From contig NZ_BJOV01000005.1 of the NCBI RefSeq assembly GCF_009932475.1, forward strand, positions 2,108,001 through 2,172,000: a stretch of 64,000 nucleotides of DNA, given 5' to 3'. The notes under the pieces were generated by a model, which worked only from the letters and a program-made list of their open reading frames with translations, had not been told where the DNA came from and ran no database searches. The DNA comes from Gordonia spumicola (GTDB taxonomy: Bacteria > Actinomycetota > Actinomycetes > Mycobacteriales > Mycobacteriaceae). A program made the position numbers and the translations under genes. This document shows, one piece after another, positions 49,315-58,567 of the stretch; the first letter of the stretch is position 1; each line of letters opens with the position of its first letter.

Positions 49315-51094
49315 ATGACTGCCCTTTCCACGGTGAGGCGACGCATCTCGTCCCTGCCGTCTCGACGCCGCTGGCTGCCATTGCTGATCGTGGTGCTGCT
49401 TGTCGGAGCCCTCGCCGCATGCGGATCGTCCTCCGACTCGAGCGATGGTGACGACGCGAGTCTGTGCGCGCCGCCCGGCGTGAACAGCGCGTCGGCCGCG
49501 CCGACCAACCTCGCCAAGAGCGCACAGGCTCCCGACCGCTACACCACCGAGTCGGTGACTCCGCTCGACCAGATCGACAAGAACGATCTCGGCCTCATCA
49601 AGCCCGGCACCATCATCGTCGGCACCCTCGGCGATGCTCCGCCGAGCATCTGCGTCAACACCAAGCAGCAGTACACCGGCATGGACAACGAGATGTTGAA
49701 GGCCATGGCGGGCAAGCTCGGACTGCAGGTCGAGTTCGTCGGGACCGAGTTCTCGGGCCTCCTCGCCCAGGTGGCGGGCAAGCGCTTCGACGTCGGGTCG
49801 TCGTCGATCACCACCACCGACGAACGACGCCAGACCGTCGCGTTCACCAACGGCTACGACTTCGGCTACTTCTCTCTCGTGGCGCCGGTCGGCGGCTCGA
49901 TCAAGGGATTCGGCGACCTCAACGGATCGACGCGCATCGGCGTCGTCCAGGGCACCGTGCAGGACGACTACGTCGTGAACACCCCTGCACCTGAACCCGG
50001 TGAAGTTCCCCGACTACGCCACCGCGTACGCGAACCTGAAGTCGCGGCAGATCGACGCGTGGGTCGCGCCCAGCCAGCAGGCCGAGGGAACGGTTCAGCC
50101 GTCGGACGGCATGGCGATCCTGGAGAACACCTTCAGCATCAACAACTTCACCGCATGGGCCGTCAACAGGGGCAACCCGAAGCTCGTCGACGCGCTGAAC
50201 AGCGCGCTGGACGCGATCATCGCCGACGGCACGTGGGCCACGCTCTACAAGGACTGGGCTCCGCGCACCCTGCCCGCGGGCTGGAAGCCGGGTTCGAAAT
50301 CGGCTCCGGCTCCGGTGCTCCCCGACTTCGAGGCCATCGCGAAGGCCAATGCGAGCAAGAAGGAGCAGGCACAGGCCGTCGCCCCGAAGAGCACCCTCGA
50401 GCAGCTGCGGGAGACGTTCTTCAACGGTGAGAAGTTCCGTCAGGCGCTGCCCGACCTGTTCACGACCGGCCTGCCGAACACCCTGAAGATCGCGCTGACG
50501 TCGGGGGTGATCGGCACCGTCCTCGGCCTGCTTCTCGCGGTCGCGGGCATCTCCCGCACCCGATGGCTGCGCTGGCCCGCCCGCGTGTACACCGACATCT
50601 TCCGCGGTCTGCCCGCCGTCGTCGTCATCCTCATGGTCGGACTCGGCTTCGGCCCGGTGGTCAAGGACCTGACCGGCGGCAACCCGTTCTGGCTCGGTTC
50701 GATCGCGCTCGGGCTGCTGGCCGCGGCGTACATCGGCGAGATCTTCCGCTCCGGCATCCAGAGCGTCGAGGCCGGTCAGATGGAAGCCTCGCGCGCGCTC
50801 GGATTCTCGTACGGGTCGTCGATGCGCCTCGTCGTCATCCCGCAGGGCGTCCGCCGTGTGCTGCCCGCACTGATGAACCAGTTCATCGTCCTCATCAAGG
50901 ACTCGTCGCTGATCTACTTCCTCGGCCTGACCGTGATGCAGCGCGACCTGTTCGCCGTCGGCAAGGACTTCAACGCCGACAGCGGCAACCTGACGCCGCT
51001 GCTCGCCGCGGGTCTGCTGTACCTGATCCTGACCGTGCCGCTGACCCACCTGGTCAACTACATCGACAAGCGCCTGCGCGTCGGAAAGGCCTGA
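49315..51094 (+). pseudogene. Fused substrate-binding protein/permease of a polar amino-acid ABC transporter, one-base frameshift
   Basis: A lipoprotein signal (LVGALAACGSS, lipobox L-A-A-C) leads into a glutamine/polar-amino-acid binding domain (GTIIVGTLGDAPPSICVNTK, RFDVGSSSITTTDERRQTVA). A HisM-type permease follows (LPNTLKIALTSGVIGTVLGL, MNQFIVLIKDSSLIYFLGLT). The frame breaks in a CCCC run at 49982-49985: removing one C joins VVNT to LHLNPVKFPDYATAYANLKS and yields one 592 aa fusion. Either a genuine inactivating insertion or a homopolymer error. Followed 5 bp later by its ATPase. Confidence 0.84.
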
Positions 51095-51099
51095 TCATC

Positions 51100-51849
51100 G
51101 TGAGCACTCCCCTCACCTCGCCGTCTGCCGTGTCCCTGACCGGCCGCGACCTCCACCTGTCGTTCGGCGACCACAAGGTGCTGCACGGCGTCGACATCCA
51201 CGTGGCCGCCGGAACCACGACGACCGTCATCGGCCCGTCCGGATCGGGCAAGTCGACGCTGCTGCGCGTCCTCAACAGGCTCCACGAGCCGCAGCAGGGC
51301 GACATCCTCGTCGACGGCCGCTCGGTGCTCAAGGACAATCCGGACGTCTTGCGTCGCCGTATCGGAATGGTGTTCCAGCAGTTCAACCTGTTCCCGCACA
51401 AGACTGTCGCGCAGAACGTCGCACTGGCACCGCAGAAGCTCCGCGGACTCGCCAAGGACGAGGCGTACGCCCTCGCCCTCGCCCAGTTGGACGCCGTCGG
51501 ACTGCGGCACAAGGCCGACGTCCGGCCGTCCACGCTGTCCGGCGGCCAGCAGCAGCGCGTCGCCATCGCGCGCGCTCTCGCGATGACCCCGGAGATCATG
51601 TTCTTCGACGAGGCGACCAGTGCGCTCGACCCGGAACTGGTCAAGGGCGTCCTCGGGCTGATGGCCGAACTGTCTCAGGAGGGCATGACGATGATCGTCG
51701 TGACCCACGAGATGGGCTACGCACGCGATGTCTCCGACAACGTCGTGTTCATGGACGAGGGCCGCGTCGTCGAGACCGGAACCCCGCAGAAGGTGTTCGA
51801 GGCGGCTGAGAGCGAGCGCCTCCGGACCTTCCTGTCGCAGGTCCTCTGA
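51100..51849 (+). CDS. Polar amino-acid ABC transporter ATP-binding protein (GlnQ type)
   Basis: 249 aa ATPase. Walker A is GPSGSGKSTLL, signature LSGGQQQRVA, Walker B IMFFDEATSALDP; GMVFQQFNLFPHKTV is the amino-acid-transporter Q-loop signature. GTG 51100 sits 5 bases after the fused permease stop, so they belong together. With the upstream gene broken, this ATPase may be orphaned unless the frameshift is an error. Confidence 0.92.
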   Translation: MSTPLTSPSAVSLTGRDLHLSFGDHKVLHGVDIHVAAGTTTTVIGPSGSGKSTLLRVLNRLHEPQQGDILVDGRSVLKDNPDVLRRRIGMVFQQFNLFPHKTVAQNVALAPQKLRGLAKDEAYALALAQLDAVGLRHKADVRPSTLSGGQQQRVAIARALAMTPEIMFFDEATSALDPELVKGVLGLMAELSQEGMTMIVVTHEMGYARDVSDNVVFMDEGRVVETGTPQKVFEAAESERLRTFLSQVL

Positions 51850-51855
51850 CCTGCG

Positions 51856-52779
51856 TCAGGAGGCGGGGTCGACGGCCGCCGCGAAGGCCTCGGACGCGTA
51901 GAACGGCGCGAGCCTGCGGCGCACGGCGGCCTCCAGGAATCCGCGGCGGTCCACCTCGGCGATGACGTGCGGTCCGAAGCGCATGGCCTCTTCGACGAGG
52001 TCGTCGTAGCCGACGCCGAGTTCGGCGAGCAGTTCGGCCAGCGGAGTGTCCCCGTACGCCTCGAACACCTCGTCGACGCCCTCGGACAGGAGCCCCGCGA
52101 AGTAGTCGGTGTCGCGGAAGGTCCGCCAGAACTCGAAGATCAACACGACGACGTCCTCGACGTCGCCCGGTTCGACGAGGCCGACCGTGTTGTTGTCCGA
52201 ACCGGCCCGCCACACGTCGGAGAGCGCGTCCGCCACCAGTTCGTCCGAGTCGTTCCGGTTGGCGCTCAACACGAATCGGGCGCCGCGACGCGTCACCTTC
52301 TCGACGGACGCGTCGACGATCCGGCCGAGTCGCTCGGGCAGCCGGGAGGAGTCGACGGCCCGCTGCACCACGTCGACGGCGGCGTCGACGGTGACCGGGC
52401 TGTCCAAGACCCGGTCCACGAGGCGGCGGGTGATGCCGAGGTCGGCGACACCGGCCGCGAGCTCGTCGAAGTGTTTGCGGTCGATGACGTCGGGCAGCCG
52501 GACGTCGCCGTCACGGGACAGCCGGTACAGGCGTGCGGCGACCTGTCCGACGAGTTCGGGGATCGCCCCTTCGACGGGGAAGGCGATCGCGTACTTGTGG
52601 GCGACCGCCTTGATCATGTCGCGGGACACCGCCTCGGACAGCGTCAGGTGCGAGGCGTCGGCGAGGAAGGCCGTGATCTCTTCGCGGGCGATCTCGGCGA
52701 ACGCGTCGGGGTCGGTGAGCTGGCTCAATGCGAACTCGACCTGGGCGTCGAGGAGCCGGGCGGCCAGATCATCGGTCAT
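51856..52779 (-). CDS. Conserved hypothetical protein (actinobacterial)
   Basis: 307 aa, almost entirely helical, no membrane segments. Recognisable blocks are IDRKHFDELAAGVADLGITR and YGDTPLAELLAELGVGYDDL. I do not recognise a named domain. It is the last gene of a long leftward operon, with its ATG overlapping the HAD gene stop by 4 bases; a role linked to that operon (metal/cobalamin handling) is possible but unproved. Confidence 0.75.
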   Translation of the reverse strand: MTDDLAARLLDAQVEFALSQLTDPDAFAEIAREEITAFLADASHLTLSEAVSRDMIKAVAHKYAIAFPVEGAIPELVGQVAARLYRLSRDGDVRLPDVIDRKHFDELAAGVADLGITRRLVDRVLDSPVTVDAAVDVVQRAVDSSRLPERLGRIVDASVEKVTRRGARFVLSANRNDSDELVADALSDVWRAGSDNNTVGLVEPGDVEDVVVLIFEFWRTFRDTDYFAGLLSEGVDEVFEAYGDTPLAELLAELGVGYDDLVEEAMRFGPHVIAEVDRRGFLEAAVRRRLAPFYASEAFAAAVDPAS

Positions 52780-53588
52780 GGGTGAACCTTACCCAGGAGT
52801 CGGGACAGGACCGTGACGACGCCGTGCTCGACGTTGGACGGCGCGCGGTGTGTCGCCGCGTCGGCGATCGTCGGGTGCGCGTTGTCCATCGCATACGACG
52901 TCGCCGCCGCCCCGAGCATCTCGAGGTCGTTGAGGTAGTCGCCGAACGCGATCGTCTGTTCCGCGCTCACGCCGAGTTCGGCCTGCAGCAGGCGGACGCC
53001 GACGGACTTGTCGACACCGCGCGCGGTGATGTCGATCCAGTGTTCGCCGGAGACCACCAGATTGTGGTGTTCGCCGAACGGCGCGAACACGTCGCGCGCC
53101 GTCTCGGCGGGATCGTCGAGGTCGTAGATCGCGATCTTGACGACGCCGTCGGTGTCGGCGGCGAGGTCGTCGACGACGTCGAGCTCGGCACAGTACTGGG
53201 CGGCGTGGACGGCGAACTCCGGATCCTGCGCCTCCACCAGCGCCCCCGGCACTCGGCAGAGGATCGCCCGCACCCGTCTTCCGCCCGCGTTGGCGTCGCG
53301 GACGGCGCGGACCACCCGGGCGACGAAGTCCGGTCGCATGGTCGTCGAATGCAGCAGTGTCCCCTCGTGCATGGTGACCGCACCGTTCTCGGCCACGTAC
53401 GAGAGCGCCTGCGGCACGTGCGCGAACAGGCGGTGCAGGCTCTGATACTGCCGACCGCTCGCCGGGACGAACACGATGCCGCGGGAGGTCATGTCGTCCA
53501 GCAGCGGCCAGAAGCCGTCGGGCACCGCCCCGTCCGCGTCGAGGAGTGTGCCGTCCATGTCGCAGACCACCAGGCGGATGTCAGTCAC
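52776..53588 (-). CDS. HAD-superfamily hydrolase, Cof type
   Basis: 270 aa phosphatase. Motif I is VCDMDGTLLD (nucleophile Asp), motif II VPASGRQY, motif III Lys in GVDKSVGVRLL, motif IV IAFGDYLNDLEML. The cap insertion about 80-195 is of Cof/SupH type. Such enzymes hydrolyse sugar phosphates, FMN or pyridoxal phosphate. GTG 53588 overlaps the CbiX-like gene by 8 bases. Confidence 0.9.
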   Translation of the reverse strand: MTDIRLVVCDMDGTLLDADGAVPDGFWPLLDDMTSRGIVFVPASGRQYQSLHRLFAHVPQALSYVAENGAVTMHEGTLLHSTTMRPDFVARVVRAVRDANAGGRRVRAILCRVPGALVEAQDPEFAVHAAQYCAELDVVDDLAADTDGVVKIAIYDLDDPAETARDVFAPFGEHHNLVVSGEHWIDITARGVDKSVGVRLLQAELGVSAEQTIAFGDYLNDLEMLGAAATSYAMDNAHPTIADAATHRAPSNVEHGVVTVLSRLLGKVHP

Positions 53589-54318
53589 ATCCGCCACGGT
53601 ATCGCCCGCGGCCCGGCGCGGCCCATTCGGTGACCGCGCGCCCGCCGACGAGATGCTCGTCGACGAACCGATCGACGCGTTCGTCGGTGAGTCCGCCGTA
53701 CCAGGTGTCGTCGGGGTACACCGCGACGACGGGGGCCTGATTGCAGGGGAACATGCAGCCGGTGAGGGTGACGAGGACATCGTCGTCGCCGAGTCCGCGG
53801 GCGTCGAGTGCGTCGCTCAGCGACCGCTGCGTCTCGCCGCTGCCCTGCGCCGAGCACCGCGGGCCGCGGCAGACGAGGACGTGTCGGGCGAAGCCGGGGA
53901 CGTCCTCCCACGCCGGTGAGGTGATGGGCGCCGTCGTCGCCCGGGCCGGTTCCCCGCCGTCGGCGACGGCGTCGGCGAGGAGATCCGCGAACCGGTCCAG
54001 GTCGGTGAGCGGCGGCCCGATGCGGACGTCCGGGGAGTCCTCCCTGGTCCGCAGCCAGTGCCCGATGACCCGTCGGAACCACGCGTCGTTCTTCCGGTCG
54101 GCGACGGTCTGACCGCTGACGACGAGCACTGTCCGCGCGCAGGCGTCGGCCGCCGCGTCCAACGCCTGCGTCACCGTCGAGCCGCCGCCGAGGACGGCCG
54201 CGCGGAACTCGGTGCGGGGCATCCGGGCGCGCAGCACGTCGAGCGCCGCCGCGAGGTCGGCCGCGGGCTCGCCGCCGCGGTCGGTCGGCGCGGTGACGAT
54301 CACCCAGTCGGCGGTCAT
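53581..54318 (-). CDS. CbiX-like domain fused to a 2Fe-2S ferredoxin domain
   Basis: 245 aa. The first 125 residues resemble a sirohydrochlorin-chelatase-type fold (VIVTAPTDRGGEPAADLAAA, TVLVVSGQTVADRKNDAWF) but lack the usual His of the HGS motif, which reads APTDR here, so chelatase activity is doubtful. The C-terminal part is a thioredoxin-like 2Fe-2S ferredoxin with four Cys in LVCRGPRCSAQGSG and LTGCMFPCNQAP. It sits inside the riboswitch-controlled cobalamin uptake operon, overlapping the ATPase gene by 4 bases, suggesting redox or corrin handling after uptake. Confidence 0.8.
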   Translation of the reverse strand: MTADWVIVTAPTDRGGEPAADLAAALDVLRARMPRTEFRAAVLGGGSTVTQALDAAADACARTVLVVSGQTVADRKNDAWFRRVIGHWLRTREDSPDVRIGPPLTDLDRFADLLADAVADGGEPARATTAPITSPAWEDVPGFARHVLVCRGPRCSAQGSGETQRSLSDALDARGLGDDDVLVTLTGCMFPCNQAPVVAVYPDDTWYGGLTDERVDRFVDEHLVGGRAVTEWAAPGRGRYRGGCD

Positions 54319-55118
54319 CGGACGGTCCCGCAGGGGACGATGAGCGGCCTGCCGGTCCGCGGGTGCTCGATGACGTCGGCGTCGAGTCCGTAGACGTCGG
54401 CGAGCAGCGCCGTGGTCAGCACCTTCTCCGGCGGCCCCTCGGCGACCACCCGGCCGGCGGCCAGCACCACGAGCCGGTCGCAGTAGGCCGCGGCGAGCGC
54501 GAGGTCGTGCAGCGCGACGACCGTCGTCCGGCCGCTGCGGCGCACCCCGTCCATGAGGTCGAGGGCGGCCGCCGGATCGAGATGATTGGTCGGCTCGTCC
54601 AACACCAGCACGTCGGGACGCTGCGCGAGCGCCCTCGCGACCTGTGTCTTCTGCCGTTCGCCTCCCGACAGCGTCCGCCAGGTGCGCAGGCGCAGATCGT
54701 CGAGGCCCATCGCGCGAAGGTACGGCTGCACATCGTGGACGGCGGACGGGCTCGCCCACCCGCCGCGGTGCGGGATGCTGCCGAGGCCGACGACCTGTTC
54801 CACGGTCAGGTCGAGTTCGGTCCCGGAGTGCTGTTCGACGACGGCGACGCGGCGGGCGTAGTCGCGCCGCCCGATCGAATCGACGCGCGTGTCGTCGATG
54901 TGCACGGAACCCGTCGACGGCGCGCGCCAGCGTGCGATCAACGACAACAGCGTGGTCTTGCCCGAGCCGTTGGGTCCGATGAGCCCGGTCACCCGCCCGG
55001 CGGGCGCGGTGCACGACACGTCGTGCAGGAGCGTGGCGGACGACAGTCGGACCGTCGCCCCGCGGACCGTCACGGTAGGCGCTGTCGGGGTGGATGCTGT
55101 CACGGCCGGTTCGGTCAT
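54315..55118 (-). CDS. Cobalamin ABC transporter ATP-binding protein (BtuD type)
   Basis: 267 aa ATPase with Walker A GPNGSGKTTLLS, signature LSGGERQKTQ and Walker B VLVLDEPTNHLDP, the FecE/BtuD subfamily pattern. A 20-residue Pro/Thr-rich N-terminus precedes the domain. Overlaps the downstream CbiX-like gene and the upstream permease by 4 bases each. Riboswitch control upstream supports corrinoid as substrate. Confidence 0.9.
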   Translation of the reverse strand: MTEPAVTASTPTAPTVTVRGATVRLSSATLLHDVSCTAPAGRVTGLIGPNGSGKTTLLSLIARWRAPSTGSVHIDDTRVDSIGRRDYARRVAVVEQHSGTELDLTVEQVVGLGSIPHRGGWASPSAVHDVQPYLRAMGLDDLRLRTWRTLSGGERQKTQVARALAQRPDVLVLDEPTNHLDPAAALDLMDGVRRSGRTTVVALHDLALAAAYCDRLVVLAAGRVVAEGPPEKVLTTALLADVYGLDADVIEHPRTGRPLIVPCGTVR

Positions 55119-56182
55119 GTGTCTCCTCCGCGCCGTCTCAGCAGCCACACGAACGCCGGGACGCCGATCACCGCCGTCACCAGGCCGACGGGCAGTTCCT
55201 GCTGGTCGACGACGGTCCGCGCGATCACGTCCGACCACACGAGCAGCAGTGCCCCGGCCAGGACGACGATCGGCAGCAGTCTGGCGTGCATCGGTCCGAC
55301 GATCATCCTGGCGGCGTGCGGGACGACGAGTCCGACGAACCCGATGATCCCGCTGTGCGCCACCATCACGGCCGTGCAGATCGAGACCGTTCCGTACAAC
55401 GCCCAGCGGGTGGCGGCCACGTTGACGCCGAGCGACATCGCGCTGCGCTCCCCGAACGCGAACGCGTCGAGGGTGCGCGACGACGCGAGCACACCGACGG
55501 CGACCACGCCGACGACCACCAGGATGACCGGCATCGTCGACCATCGCGCACCGGCGAGCGAACCGAGCGTCCACCGCATCACCCGGTCGGCGGCTCCGAC
55601 GTCGGCACGGAGGATCAGAATCGCCGACAGTGCCGAACCGGCCTGTGCGACTGCGACACCCGCCAGGATCAGGCGGCTGGGCAGCAGCGCGCCCGACCGC
55701 GTGGTGGCGATCGCGAACACCAGCAACAGCGCGACGACCGCTCCGAGGAAGGCTGCCGCCGTCACCGACGCGGTTCCCGCCAGGCCGGCCACCGACACGC
55801 CGAGGGTGATGACAGCGGTGGCGCCGACCGATGCGCCGGACGCGAGTCCGAGGATGTACGGGTCGGCGAGGACGTTGCCCGTCAGGGACTGCAGCACGCT
55901 GCCGCACAATGCGAGACCGGCGCCGATGACCGCGCCTTCGACCACCCGCGGCAACCGCAGGTCGACGACGATGTACGCCGTGCTCGCATCGACCCCGGAC
56001 CCGATCCCGACCTGACCGGCGACGGCCCGTAGGACGTCGCCGAATCCGATGTCGGCCGAGCCCGCGAGGACGCCGACCGCCATGCTCGCGATGAGTGCCG
56101 CGGTCAGCCCGGCCAGCCACAGCGTGTACGCGGTGACCGATCGGGCGGCGCGCGGCGCGGTGGTGCGGGTGACGGCGGTCAG
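55115..56182 (-). CDS. Cobalamin ABC transporter permease (BtuC/FecCD type), unusual start
   Basis: 355 aa with about ten membrane segments. FecCD/BtuC marks are VDLRLPRVVEGAVIGAGLAL, GNVLADPYILGLASGASVGA and GFVGLVVPHAARMIVGPMHA. No ATG, GTG or TTG exists in frame before the first membrane segment; upstream codons in this frame are GTT/GTC. CTG at 56182 overlaps the binding-protein stop as CTGA, imitating the ATGA overlaps of the rest of the operon, and is the likely start. An alternative is an ATT 4 codons earlier. If wrong, the first ATG (in SMAVGVLAG) would delete segment 1. Confidence 0.87.
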   Translation of the reverse strand: MTAVTRTTAPRAARSVTAYTLWLAGLTAALIASMAVGVLAGSADIGFGDVLRAVAGQVGIGSGVDASTAYIVVDLRLPRVVEGAVIGAGLALCGSVLQSLTGNVLADPYILGLASGASVGATAVITLGVSVAGLAGTASVTAAAFLGAVVALLLVFAIATTRSGALLPSRLILAGVAVAQAGSALSAILILRADVGAADRVMRWTLGSLAGARWSTMPVILVVVGVVAVGVLASSRTLDAFAFGERSAMSLGVNVAATRWALYGTVSICTAVMVAHSGIIGFVGLVVPHAARMIVGPMHARLLPIVVLAGALLLVWSDVIARTVVDQQELPVGLVTAVIGVPAFVWLLRRRGGDT

Positions 56183-57159
56183 CGTTCGCCCAATTGATCC
56201 GAGACCGACTTCGCGCCGTCGGCCAGGCGCGCGCCGGGCGTCGACTCGGAGAACGGCACGACGATGAACGCGCCCGTCTTGACCGCACGCAGGTTCTTCA
56301 GGACCGGATCGTTCTCCAGGTACGCCCGCTTGGCCTGCGCGGTGTCCCACCCCGCGTCGGCGAGGACGATGACGTCCGGGTCGGCCGTGATGACCGTCTC
56401 CCAGTCGCCGTCGGCCCAGTTCCCGTCGATGCCCGCGAACACGTTGGTTCCACCGACCGCGTCGATGATGAGCTGCGGTCCGCCCTTGCCGCCGCCGACG
56501 TAGGGCGTGGTGGTGCCGCTGTCGAACCAGAAGATCTTCTTCCCGCGGCCGGTGGCTGCGGCCTTCACACCGTCGACGGTGGTTCGCATCGCCGCGTTCA
56601 CCTCGTCGGCTGCGCTCGGGCGACCGAAGAGGACGCCGTTGTCCGAGGTCTCGCGGGCGATCGCGTCCCACGATGCGGGCGCCCGCTTGGCCTTGTCGGC
56701 GCACGAGAACGGCGAGACGTAGCTGGCGATGCCGATCTTCGCGAGCTCGTCCTGGCTGCCGAGGGCCTTGTCGTCGAATGCGGTGCCGTACGACGCGAGC
56801 AGCAGGTCGGGCTTGCGACTGATCACGGTCTCGCGGTCGGGGAACTCCTTCGCGAGGACGGGGATCTTCGAGTACGCCTGCTCCCACTGGGGTGCGATCG
56901 TGTCGTCGAGGTAGGCGGTGCCGATCATCTGGTCGCCCGCACCGATCGAGAGCGCCGTCTCGGTGGCTCCCTGGTTGAGGGTGATCGCGGCCTTCGCCGG
57001 CGCCGCGAGAGTGACCGTGCGACCGCAGTTCTCGACACTGATCGCACCGGACGCGGGATCGTCGCCGTTAGTACTGGAACATCCGGACAACAGGGCTGTG
57101 GCGGCGACAAGGGTGGCGCCGACTGTGAAACGGGTACGCAAGGTACACCCGCCTTCCAT
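56179..57159 (-). CDS. Cobalamin-binding lipoprotein, ABC transporter substrate-binding protein (BtuF type)
   Basis: 326 aa lipoprotein (TLVAATALLSGCSS, lipobox L-S-G-C). Periplasmic-binding-protein family 2 with N-lobe AITLNQGATETALSIGAGDQ, PDLLLASYG and C-lobe IFWFDSGTTTPYVGGGKGGP, DPDVIVLADAGWD. First gene of the operon behind a cobalamin riboswitch, so cobalamin or a precursor is the likely ligand. ATG 57159 is listed; TTG 57141, which gives a more typical signal peptide, is also plausible. Confidence 0.88.
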   Translation of the reverse strand: MEGGCTLRTRFTVGATLVAATALLSGCSSTNGDDPASGAISVENCGRTVTLAAPAKAAITLNQGATETALSIGAGDQMIGTAYLDDTIAPQWEQAYSKIPVLAKEFPDRETVISRKPDLLLASYGTAFDDKALGSQDELAKIGIASYVSPFSCADKAKRAPASWDAIARETSDNGVLFGRPSAADEVNAAMRTTVDGVKAAATGRGKKIFWFDSGTTTPYVGGGKGGPQLIIDAVGGTNVFAGIDGNWADGDWETVITADPDVIVLADAGWDTAQAKRAYLENDPVLKNLRAVKTGAFIVVPFSESTPGARLADGAKSVSDQLGER

Positions 57160-57184
57160 GACTCGTGGAAAACTCTTCGGGGTC

Positions 57185-57362
57185 GGTCACGGCCGGTCTC
57201 CTGGCTTCGCAGGGTCTACCGGCAGAAACAGCCTTCCCGGGTGATCCCAGTGGCTCGGAGTCGTCAGCTCCACGGTCCTGCCGGACCTGCTCACAGTGGC
57301 GAGTACCGCGCCGGTTTCACACCGGACTTCCCGAACACCGCGACGTCGCGCTGATGGTACCC
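57185..57362 (-). promoter_or_regulatory. Cobalamin (B12) riboswitch
   Basis: On the minus strand, in order: GGGAAG-type box with GGTGTGAAACCGG (about 57311-57323), the core GCCACTGTGA (57291-57300), and the B12 box AGCCAGGAGACCGGCC (about 57190-57206). This is the standard RF00174 order. It lies about 30-200 bp before the binding-protein gene and should shut the operon off when adenosylcobalamin is bound. Ends are approximate. Confidence 0.92.
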
Positions 57363-57417
57363 GAGGTCCGCCGTTCGACGGCTTGCCGACCGGGGTGAAA
57401 CCCGCTTGGATGATCGG

Positions 57418-58560
57418 GTGTCAATCGGACGTATCGGTGTGGCCGCGGTGACGACGGCCGCGTTGTTTGTGATGGTCGGGGCCAGTGCCGCCCCGGTGGT
57501 CTCGCCCACCGCGGCCGACAGCGGGATCATCGATTCGAACTTCCGCGCCAATGCCCCGGTGCGGCCGCAGACGCCCGCGACCAGGACGATCACGATCAGT
57601 TGGGTCGGGGACAACATCCTGGGCACCGACAAGGACTTCGGCGGCGGGACGCTGCCCGAACTGTGGGCGCGATCGGGCGATTCACCCGACTACTTCTTCC
57701 AGAACGTGAAGCGCTACTTCAGCTCCGACGATCTGACTGTCGCGAACTTCGAGGTGGCGCTGACGAAGCGGCGCCAGGAGCGGTACAAGGGCGACGGCGA
57801 GACGTACCACTTCTTCGGTGATCCCGCGGTCGCGAAGTCGCTGCCCGCGGCGGGCATCGACGTGGTGACGCTGGCGAACAACCACACCTACGACTACGGT
57901 CGCGGCGGCTTCGAGGACACGACTCGTGCGTTGGACGCGGTGGGCGTCGACTACGTCGGGACCGGTGACGCGTCGGAGGGGTCGGACTACGACTTCCGCG
58001 TGATCCGCGACGTGAAGGGCGTCCGCGTCGGTCTCGTCGGATATCAGGCCTGGGCCGACACACCGTCGTTCCGTGCCAAGATCCGCACCGACTTCTCGAC
58101 CCTGCGGGCCGAGGGCGCACAGGTCGTCATCCCGTACTTCCACTGGGGCATCGAGTCGCAGAATCGGCCGTACGAGGTCCAGACGTCGTTGGCCCGGTAC
58201 GCGATCGATCAGGGCGCGGACGCGATCATCGGAACCCACCCGCATGTGCTGCAGTCGATGTCGACGTACAAGGGCAAGCTGATCGCCTACTCGCTCGGGA
58301 ACTTCTCGTTCGGCGGCAACACGAATCCGTCGGACAAGCGGACGATGATCCTGCAGACCCGACTGACGGTGACCGGCGAGACCGTCTCGGGCGCCGAGTA
58401 CCGGGTGATACCGACGCGCCTGTCCAGCAAGTCCGAGTACAACGACTACGTTCCGACGCCGTACCGCGGCGCGGAGAAGGCCGAGGCGTTGGCGTTCATC
58501 AACGAGATCTCACCGGACATGAACGGCCGGATCGGGACGAGGTTCCGCCCGGTGCGCTGA
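57418..58560 (+). CDS. CapA-family protein (PGA_cap metallophosphatase-like)
   Basis: 380 aa, divergent from the riboswitch operon. N-terminal signal peptide or anchor (VAAVTTAALFVMVGASAA). CapA/PgsA-type domain with metal-binding motifs: ISWVGDNILGTD, NFEVAL, LANNHTYDYGRGG, PYFHWGIES and IIGTHPHVLQS. In Bacillus the relatives help make or attach poly-gamma-glutamate capsule; in actinobacteria the substrate is unknown. GTG 57418 chosen; TTG 57406 also possible. Confidence 0.88.
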   Translation: MSIGRIGVAAVTTAALFVMVGASAAPVVSPTAADSGIIDSNFRANAPVRPQTPATRTITISWVGDNILGTDKDFGGGTLPELWARSGDSPDYFFQNVKRYFSSDDLTVANFEVALTKRRQERYKGDGETYHFFGDPAVAKSLPAAGIDVVTLANNHTYDYGRGGFEDTTRALDAVGVDYVGTGDASEGSDYDFRVIRDVKGVRVGLVGYQAWADTPSFRAKIRTDFSTLRAEGAQVVIPYFHWGIESQNRPYEVQTSLARYAIDQGADAIIGTHPHVLQSMSTYKGKLIAYSLGNFSFGGNTNPSDKRTMILQTRLTVTGETVSGAEYRVIPTRLSSKSEYNDYVPTPYRGAEKAEALAFINEISPDMNGRIGTRFRPVR

Positions 58561-58567
58561 CGTCCGG

